From Mesotaenium endlicherianum (Eukaryota; Streptophyta; Zygnematophyceae; Zygnematales; Mesotaeniaceae), in the NCBI GenBank assembly GCA_009602735.1, contig WELA01013856.1, forward strand, positions 637,727 to 666,655: DNA of 28,929 nt. Direction: 5' to 3'. This document shows, in pieces, positions 17,929 to 26,214 of this stretch. Within the stretch, counting starts at the first letter, position 1, and the number at the start of each line of letters is the position of its first letter. Below the pieces are notes generated by a model that had not been told where the DNA came from, ran no database searches, and saw only the letters and a list, made by a program, of their open reading frames with translations. The translations under genes and the position numbers were made by a program.

Positions 17929-20643
17929 CTAAGCAGCAGCGCTGCCGCCGCCGCCGTTGGAGAGCGGGCCTTCTGGCATCGAGCTGGAGCGCGACATGTA
18001 CGACCCAAAGGGCTCCTCCAGAGGGGGGCCGCCCCCTCCCGGCTGCTGAACCGCCGCCTGCCCCGCCCCGCTGCCGTCGTCCGCGCTCAAAGGCGTCATC
18101 GCAGGCCGCGCCCTCGCGTGCAGCAGCGCCCTTAAACTGGAGACCGCCACCTGGCCTCTCGGCGAGCCTGCGCCGTGCGGGGAGTCGACCCGCGGCTCGT
18201 CTCCTTCGGCCTCGCTCGGGATGACGACAGCCGGCACGCTCGTTGTGCGGAGGGGCGCTCCCACTCTGCCGCCCGGCAGCGCGCTCGTGCTCGCGCTCGC
18301 GCCCAAGTGGTGGAGCCTGCCTCCTGCAGCAGCAGCGGACGTGGGCCACAGGGCCAGCAGCCCGGCCCGCTGCGAGCACGTGCACAGGACGTTGCTCCTG
18401 CCCTTGATCCCGCTGCTCCTCACCGCGCAACCGGCAAAGTGGCCGCCGCGGCAGGAGCCCTCCTCCAGGCTGCTGTCCACCACATCCCTGTGCCTGCCGC
18501 CACCACCAGCCTCCGCCTCCACCTCGCCCTTCTGCGCCGCCTCCTCCCGTGCCTTCGTCTCAGCCCCAGCCACGCTGGCTCCCGCCATGCCGTGCCCTTT
18601 CCTCCCACCACCAGCACCGCCAGCAGCAGCAGCATGAGCAGCACCGTCTCCGCCACCCGCCGCCGCTGCCATCCAGCCCCTGCCAGCGCCACCACTGTCA
18701 CTGCCGCCGCCGCCGCCGCTGACGTCGTGCAGCGAGAGGGGCTTGGCGAGATGGGTGCTTCCGCGGGGGGACCGCGAGAGGCCGCCCCGCATGGCGTGCC
18801 CGAAGCTGCGGCCCTCCGCCTCGTGCTCATCGGCGCCGCCATTACCGCTGCCGCTGTCGTGCTCGTTGTCGTTGAGGCTGAGGGGCTGCGGCCGCGGCTT
18901 GTCGGCGCCGCCCAGGGGGCCGGAGGAGCTGCAGGGGCCAGCTGGCGAGACGGGGCTGTGGATGCGGTCCCAGATCTTGTTGCGCTTGCTCAGGCTCTTG
19001 TCTCCGGCACTGGCGCCGTTGCTGCTGCAGCCCCGCCCCACGTGCCACCATCGAGGGCGAGCGCGTTAGACGGAGCAAGAGGACCCCTGCTCCCCTGCAA
19101 AAGGGGGCGCCCGTTGGCAAGCCTGCCCGGGACATGCGACGTCGGCTCAACCACAGCTGTTATCTGCAGCATGCTGACTCTGTCGAGGCAAGACCCGCCT
19201 CAATGGCAGACAGGAAACGGCGCGGCTTTGCCTTGCTGTAAATTGGTCTCGGGGCTCCTTACGTTGAGTGGTCAGGCTTTTAGAGGGAGCAATCCTCCAG
19301 CTTTTGCCCTGGAGGAGAGGAGGACTAGAGCCTCAGCAAGAAAAGAGATAAGACGGAATGAAATGAGATAAGATTGACTCAAACACCTTGAGCCATTTAG
19401 TCAAATATGGAAGCCGAGAGACAAACGACGTGCCTGCCTCTGACCTGGCGGCGGCACGGGCGTGGCGGAGCAGGATTGCGGCGCTGCCAGGTGTCTCCGC
19501 CGCCTCGTCGCCCTGGTGCCCCCCGTTCCCGCCCCCGTCCCTGTCGGGCCCGTGGCGCGAGTTGTCATGCTCCGAGCCGCAGCCGTCGTCGTCGCCGCCG
19601 CCGCCCAGGAACGCCAGCTTGGCGGCCGAGGCGGTGCGCATGAGGGGCCCGCCCGCGCGCGTCCACGACCAGCTTGAGGCGTCGAGGTTGGTGTCGGCGC
19701 TATCCGAGTCACTGCTGGCGTCGTGGGCGCCACCGCCGCCGCCGGCCTTGCCGCCGCTAGCGCGCGCGCTCCCGCGCCGGTGGAGGAAGCTGTTGCCCGC
19801 CCACGGCCCGTTCTGCAGCGCGTTGTCCTGCCATACACCACCACCAGCAGCATCAGCATCAGCACTAGCAGCAGCACTAGCAGCAGCAGCATCAGCAGCA
19901 GCAGCAGCAGCAGCATCAGCAGCAGCAGCAGCAGCAGCAGTAGCAGCAGCAGTGAGCATTAGCAGCAGCAGCACTACCGGCGTCAGCAACTCAGGGCGAG
20001 AGGACGAGCAAAGGGCAGGGGCGGCGGAGTGGGTGCCCAGTCCGCACTGGGTCATCATTGTCCGACCAAACAGCTCAGCGCGCATTGACAATGAGCCGTT
20101 CTTCGCCCCCTTCTCCAACGCCGTGAAACGATTGACAGCCTCTCCCGTTAGAAGGCACCCACATACTCATGCCGCCTCAATGCAAAGCGGATGGCACGGC
20201 GCTGCCAACTCCTCATTACAGCCACCCGATATACCAACACACCGACCAGAATCCTTTCAATCCACCATCTCCACCATACATGCACCAACGAGTACACAGA
20301 AGGAGCTCATGCACAAACCGTCGTACGAATGAATGAGTGCATGAATGAACGAATGAGGGAGAGGAGGAACAAGCACTCCAGACCAAAAATCGGCTACTAC
20401 ACGGCAAGGAGGCAGGGCGGGCGGGTGCAGGAGGGCCCGCGGGCGAATGCACCTGCACGCCGTCCTCGTCGAGCGAACCCCAGGAGCTCTCTCGCGCCAG
20501 GCAGTTCCACGACGGGATGCGCTTCGTCCCGAACCCGTTGCGCCCTCCTCCTGCGCCGCTCCTGCTGCTGCCCTCGCCGCCGCCAAGGCCCGCGCCCGCG
20601 CCGATGCCCTTGTCCCCCGCGGCCACGGCCACGCCCGCGCCCC
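17929..20643 (-). CDS. Unrecognised Gly/Ser/Ala-rich protein, 3' part, truncated at the N (copy 1)
   Basis: Three minus-strand exons can be joined: 20643-20453 (running into the N), 19827-19445 and about 19024-17929, with phases 0 and 2. They give about 555 residues of C-terminal sequence ending at TAG 17929. I do not recognise the family. The sequence is mostly disordered Gly/Ser/Ala/Asp with islands that look conserved: FGTKRIPSWNCLARESSWGS, ALQNGPWAGNSFLHRRGSAR, SWSWTRAGGPLMRTASAAKL, SKRNKIWDRIHSPVSPAG, AKPLSLHDVSG and, close to the end, EPFGSYMSRSSSMPEGPLSN. Spaced RxxS and SP sites suggest a phosphorylated scaffold-like protein, but that is inference. There is no signal peptide or membrane segment in the visible part. 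The last exon start is ambiguous among AG sites giving 19024, 19021 or 19009, all in the same frame. The 5' end is missing. Exon reality is supported by phase match only. Confidence 0.6.
19838..19976 (+). repeat. AGC/ATC trinucleotide microsatellite in intron of Gly-rich gene
   Basis: A long AGC run is interrupted by ATC, ACT and AGT triplets. It lies in the intron just upstream of the acceptor at 19828-19829 of the minus-strand gene, so that strand reads as a CTG/GTT/GAT repeat. It is read through as poly-Ala or poly-Ser in other frames, which creates spurious open frames. Confidence 0.85.
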
Positions 20644-20644
20644 N
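20644..20644. other. Single N: assembly join
   Basis: The only ambiguous base noticed in the window lies exactly between the two 8285-bp copies and interrupts a coding exon. It most likely marks a scaffold join of unknown gap size. Confidence 0.95.
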
Positions 20645-20724
20645 ATGTATCGTCCGATGAAAAAAGGGACGGTCTGAGAGCAACAGAATTTGCCCATAGC
20701 GAGTTCACCTTTTACTAGTTTGCT

Positions 20725-20742
20725 GGTAACCTCAGGTAACCT
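20725..20742 (+). promoter_or_regulatory. GT-box-like direct repeat, copy 2
   Basis: Same two GGTAACCT units as at 12439-12456, shifted by 8286. Confidence 0.33.
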
Positions 20743-21155
20743 GCCCTTCATGAAGTTCACCATTACTTTTTCTTAAAAGTTACTCCGGACGCTACTTCTA
20801 TGGTGCTTTTCTGCCTCTTCGCTTTTACACCACGTCCTGCTGACTTCGCGTACGATTGAAGCTGCATAGCTGCTGCGACTGACGTTATTCACTTCTGAGG
20901 TATGCATCTTCGAGGACCATATGTACCTTTCCCAGCCAAACTGGACATGTCTAGCTTGCTAGATCGATCAAGTAAATACAATGTTACTGCGGGCTTATAC
21001 AAAAGTCACATTTCGAGGATAGAAAGGCACACGTTTGTCGTTGATCAAGAAGCCAAAGGCTATGAGAGTGAGGGGTCTTACTGAAATTCGGTTGTGCAAA
21101 TCATCATTGGTGCCTCTTTATTCATGGAATACCCGTCCTCCCATTTCGTTGACAA

Positions 21156-21161
21156 TATATA
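21156..21161 (+). promoter_or_regulatory. Candidate TATA box of trihelix gene, copy 2
   Basis: Same TATATA element as at 12870-12875, 149 bp before the copy-2 ATG at 21310. Confidence 0.35.
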
Positions 21162-21309
21162 GAGGGACATTCTGCCTCTTGCTATTCGTTGCTTGAACGT
21201 AGAAGTCGTTTATTGTCTACATGATGGCTCTAACTCCCAATTGTATTCTTCAGGAAGCGGAGGCAGTTTCTCTCTTTCTCAGTAAGGGAAAGAGGAGGTG
21301 GCGGGCTCT

Positions 21310-24300
21310 ATGTTGGGAGAGTTGAGTATTGCAAATGGAGGAGCTCTGGTCCAGTCACAGATCCATCACATGCACCATGAGGCCACCATGTCCATGGTAA
21401 TTATCTGCCTTTTACTTCTATAAACCTCTTCGTCTATGAAGATAGTCTATTCAACAAGGCATACCCTGTCATGCTGTCACCCTAATGCAACAGGGCTGTC
21501 GCCCCTTCTGGCCTAGGTTTGAATAGACACCAGGGCCTACATCTAAGTGTGTCACTCAGCGCCTCTGCTGCCAACCATCTTGCAGGCTGTGCAAGGTTTG
21601 AGCTATGGAGGAGGAAGTCCGGTTATGTTGCAGCAGCAGCAGCAGCAGGAGCATCACCGCCAGCAGCAGCAGCTCCATCAATCTGCCCTCCAGCACCAGC
21701 TTCGACAGCAGTCGCAGCACCAGCCGCCGCCTCCTTTTGGCCTGCCAGATGGCGGCCTGGGTGGAGGCGTGCCGGATCCGCCAGAGGATGACGGGCAGAA
21801 GGGGGACGAGCATGCTGCCAGGTGGCCCAAGGCAGAGACCGAGGCTCTGATTGCACTCCGCTCGGCCATGGACCCGTCTTTTCGGCAGACGGGGCACAAG
21901 GGCCCCCTGTGGGAGGAGATTTCCAGGTCACCCCCGCCCCTTCTTCTCCACTTGCCCCCCCCTCTGCCCCCAGCCCTGCCCCTGCCCCTGCCCCTACCCC
22001 CTGCCCCTCCTCTTGCCTTGCCAGTCCTTGCCCCTGCCGTGCAAGTCATGTGGGCGCAGCACTCTGTCTGCATTCATGCTCTTTTTAGCTAGAGGACACA
22101 TGTCGTGCTTTCCTCCGTTGGCGTGGCATGGTGAGGTGCTGGCTGATCAAGGGTGGCGGCCACGAGCGGCGTGCGTGCATGGTCGTGCTCGAGAGTCTGT
22201 GTGCCGCACAGAGAGAGGGAGTAGCTCACCTGGCGCGGAAGGGGGGGGGTTGAAGGCGAGGGAGGGGCTGGTACTCGTGGTGGCACCTCCACGGCACGAC
22301 GTCTGATGCAGTGACAAATGGCAACGGCTGGCGTAGTGACAAGTGGCACCAACTGACGCTGTGACAAGTGGCGGCGGGCGGCGGTCTCCCTTGCAGGCAG
22401 ATGGTGGCGCAGGGCTATGCGCGCAGCTGGCGCAAATGCCGTGAGAAGTTTGACAACCTGTGGAAGTACTACAAGAAGAACCGGGAGGGCGTGGCTCGCC
22501 GCCGCGACGGCAAGTCCTACCAGTTCTTTGCGCAGCTCCACGCCATGTGCGCCGCCCTCGACGGTGCGGGGGTGGCGGGCATCGACAGTGGCGGCGGCGA
22601 CGACGGCGCACTCCACGGGGAGCCCTTTGCCGACTCCCCCGCCAGGCGCCAGGATGGGGGCGAGCTTCTCGACAACCTCGGGCAGGAGGAGGAGGACCAT
22701 CACCACCACCACCACCACCACCACCACCACCAGCAGCAGCAGCAGGGCCAGGGGGGGGTGCACGTGCAACAAGCGCCTGTGCAACAAGTAGCAGGGATGG
22801 GGCTGGAGATGGGGGTGGTGCAGCAGCAGCAGCAGCCAGGTGGGCCCGAGGGAGCGGGACGGGAGCAGAGGAGCAGCGGGAAGAAGAGGAAGCTCCAACC
22901 GGGGGAGGGGCTGGCAGGAGCAGGGCCAGGGCTGGGGCAGGGGCCAGGGCCCAGGGGGGGGAACGGGGGCGGGAGCGACGTGCGGGCGGGCCAGCTGGAG
23001 GCGCACTTCCGGAAGTTTCTGGAGCAGCAGGAGGCGGCGCAGCGGCGCTTTCTGGAGGCCATGGAGAGGCGGGAAGACGAGAGGGCCGCACGGGAGGACG
23101 CGTGGCGCAAGCAGGAGCTCGCACGGGCCGCCCAGGAAGCGCAGGACCGCCAGCTGGAGGCGACGCGGGCCGCCGCCCGCGACGCGGCCCTCGTGGCCCT
23201 GCTCCAGAAGCTCGCGGGTCAGTGCCCCCTGACGCCTCCACCTGGCGGCGGCGGCGGCAGTGGCGGCAGAGGCACAGGCGGGGCCAGGGCCAGGGCGGCC
23301 GGCCTGGGCGCGCCAGGAACAGGGGCGGCCAGCAGGACCACTACTCGTGGCCTGGGGTCTGGGGTGGGGGTTGTGGGGGGTGTGGGAGGAGGGAGTACAC
23401 TCAGGGGAGGCAGCAGTCTCAGCAACGGTGCTGCGCCGTGCGCAGCAGCGGCAGCAGCAACAGCAGCGACGGCAATAGCGAACGTCCCCGTCGGCTATGC
23501 CAGCTTCCACAGCGCCGCAAACCCCGACGCCGTCCTCAGGGCCGGGGCCGCAGCCGGGGCCCGAGTGGTGGACGGAAGCAGGGGCAGAGGGGGCGGAGGC
23601 GCGGCCCCGACGCGGGGGGGGCTGCTGGAGCGCTGGCCCAAGGCGGAGGTGATGGCGCTCATCCGCCTGCGGGTGGAGCTGGAGGCGCGGTTCCAGGCGC
23701 CCGGCAACAAGGCGCACCTGTGGGAGCAGGTGGCCGTGGGCATGGGGTGCGCGGGGTTTGCGCGGCGCAGCCCCAAGCGGTGCCGTGAAAAGTGGGAGAA
23801 CATCACCAAGTACTTCTGGAAGGCCAAGGGGCGCGCGCGCGCGGGCGGCGGGAGCGCGCGCCCCCGCAGGGAAGACGGCAAGGCGTGCCCGTACTACGCG
23901 CGCCTCGACTCCCTGTACCAGCAGGGCCGCCTCACGGCCAAGCACGCCGACGCTGCCGCTGCCGCCGACGCCTCAGCCGACGCCCCCGCGGCGGGCGGCT
24001 CTGCTGGCGCTGCAGGCGCTCCTTCGGTGCCACTTCTGCTGGAGGGGCTGGGGCCGGGGCCGGGGCCGGGGCCGGCACAGGCGGGGGCGCAGATGCAGAC
24101 GCAGACGCTGGGGGAGGAGCAGCAGCAGGCGCGTGAGGGAGCGGTGCTCCAACGAGAACAGCAACAGGAAGACCAGGAGCAACAAGAGCAACAAGAACAT
24201 GCTACCATTGGGAGCAGCAGTGGGGTCGAAAACGACCCCGCCGCTCAAGCCTCGGCTATGGAGGCAGGTCCTCAGGCGGCAAGAGAGGTGGTGGCGGCGG

Positions 24301-25028
24301 CGGCGACAGAGGGGGGGGAGGGGGGCGCAGGCTTGCAAGCGAGTGCGGCATGCGCGTCGCATCAGAGCAGCCAAAGCCAGAATGACGACCATGGCCACGG
24401 CCACAGCCATAGCCACGGCCACGGCCACAGCCACAGCCACGGCCACAGCCTGACGAGTGATATTGAGGCGGGGATGGTGCCGTCGGGAGGGGGAGGGGGC
24501 AGCGCAGAGGAGCTTCTGCTCCAGGCCTCTCTGCTGCACCACTTGAAGGAGGCGCCGGAGCCGGTTCCTGCAACAATCATGGATCCTCAGCCCGCGCCTG
24601 GCGCTGACGCTCGCACGCACTCACTCACTCACGTGCACTCTCACGCTCAGCAAGCTCAGGCTCAGGCGCAGACGCACGCGCAGGGGCAGGCTCATGCCTT
24701 TGACCACGGCAACAGTGGCCAGCACTTGGCGTGCTCTCCCCCTTCTCACGTGGACGAAGTGGTGGCGGGCATGAGCTTGCAGCTGGTAGAGTCTGGGCAG
24801 CTGCTGCTTTCCCAGGAGGAGGAGGAGGAGGGGCATGAGCATGAGCATGGGCTTATGGGGGAGAGCCAGCAGGCAGCTCAGGTGGCAGCGCAACACAACA
24901 GCAGCACTCAGCGGATGCTGGGCATGTACATAAGGGGGACGCCTGTTGCTGCTGGCGCCCAGCTGGAGGGGGATGGGGGGACAGGTGTGCCCAGTGGCAG
25001 AAATGAGGATAGTCATCATGTGTCATAG
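21310..25028 (+). CDS. GT-2-like trihelix transcription factor, copy 2
   Basis: Exons 21310-21396, 21586-21926 and 22397-25028 give the same 1019-residue protein as the gene at 13024-16742. That includes both trihelix domains, the coiled coil and every low-complexity run. Copy 2 has the same introns and the same upstream DNA back to 20645, so it is not a retrocopy. The lack of any visible difference, even in introns and His/Gln repeats, together with the N join, makes it most likely the same locus assembled twice. If it were a true duplicate it would be extremely recent. Confidence 0.85.
22311..22372 (+). repeat. 25-bp-period intron repeat, copy 2
   Basis: Same three GTGACAARTGGC cores as at 14025-14086, at 22311, 22336 and 22361. 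Confidence 0.78.
24050..24073 (+). repeat. (GGGGCC)4 run, copy 2
   Basis: Same hexanucleotide run as at 15764-15787, with an identical unit count. Confidence 0.88.
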
Positions 25029-26214
25029 CACCTCGGAGATTGCACCTCCACTACCGTGGGGGGCTTGTACTCCCCTCCTGAGATGATGGCTATAGTAGCG
25101 TACAATTTCTAACGGCGCACAAAGTCCAAGACCTTGATCCGATTTAGCCCTGTAAAGCGTCGCGCATTGGACCAATGATTTGGCAGTGTTGCGCCCAACT
25201 TGCACTGTTAGCAAGGAAAGGAAAATTTTACGAAGATAGCTGAGACAGTCATACGAGCCCACGTCCACCACCACGTTGAGGCATGAGCTGGATCACCGAA
25301 AGCAAGCACTAGCGCCCTTATTTATTGGTTTGTTCTGAAATTTAAGAGTTGCAGGCATGTGCAAGAGGGCATGGGGCTCAAGTCCCTACTTGTTGCAAGT
25401 GGCGCTCACTAGGGTGTGAAGCATAGTTTTCAGAATATTCTTATGTCAGTTAATAACAAAGTTGTACATATGTGTTGCCTCGTGGCCTAAGGTCGATGTG
25501 CACACTTCCACTTTAGGGGGGGCTGGACTTTTGTAAGTGCATGCTGTCAATTGACAACATTAATTTGCTACAATGAAGCAGACTTTCCCAAAGCTTGTGC
25601 ACAGTGAAGAAACAGAATGTCGAGACAAAACACAGTTACTTTATGAAATGAGACAATTAAGTGCCCACCTGAGACTTTGTATACAACCTTTTATGACCTA
25701 AATAGCTACTCCGGTGTTCTCCATGTTTGACCTCAAAGTAAAAAGCTCCCCCACTTCACTCCCTGGAAGGCTGACCTACAGACTGGACTTGTCCGTTCCA
25801 AGAATGGTGCAACTCGACCTACACAATATGGACATGTACAAACCCCAAATGTCTATCTTCCGTGTGCCACTCTCTCATTCAAAGCCTTGCAGCACCTTGC
25901 CGCCCAATGCGCCTGCTGTTAGAAAAAAACATATCAGCCCTTCTTGCTCAGAGCAGGCACGCACGACTAACTCTGCTCGATGTAGCTTTCTAGCTCCAAC
26001 ACATACTTGAGCAACGTCGTCGTGAACCCTGCCGGCACCAAAGCCAGTCGGGGCACTGCAGGAGAGCCGCCCCGCATCAAGCCGAATGCACAGGCCGGGA
26101 ACCACTTTCTCCTACAAAACAAGCTATTACCTTCTGAGACTCACCTCACCACACCACACCACCTACATGATCCAAAAGAGAGCACACACACAGACCTCAC
26201 GCACGCACACCTCT
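25029..26214. other. Convergent spacer, copy 2
   Basis: Copy of 16743-17928, with no gene seen. Confidence 0.5.

Larger units (their letters stand above)
12359..20643. repeat. 8285-bp direct repeat, copy 1
   Basis: This block recurs as 20645-28929. It carries the trihelix gene and the 3' part of the Gly-rich minus-strand gene, plus part of the divergent promoter. The left boundary falls in intergenic DNA and the right boundary inside a coding exon, directly at an N. I saw no transposon ends, target-site duplication or terminal repeats at the borders. Confidence 0.97.

Noticed and set aside
18175..19371. 398-codon plus-strand frame opposite the Gly-rich gene
   Set aside because: The translation has Arg/Ala-rich low complexity and no motif. 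The minus strand gives phase-matched exons with Trp- and Ser-containing islands, which I judged more credible, though not proven.
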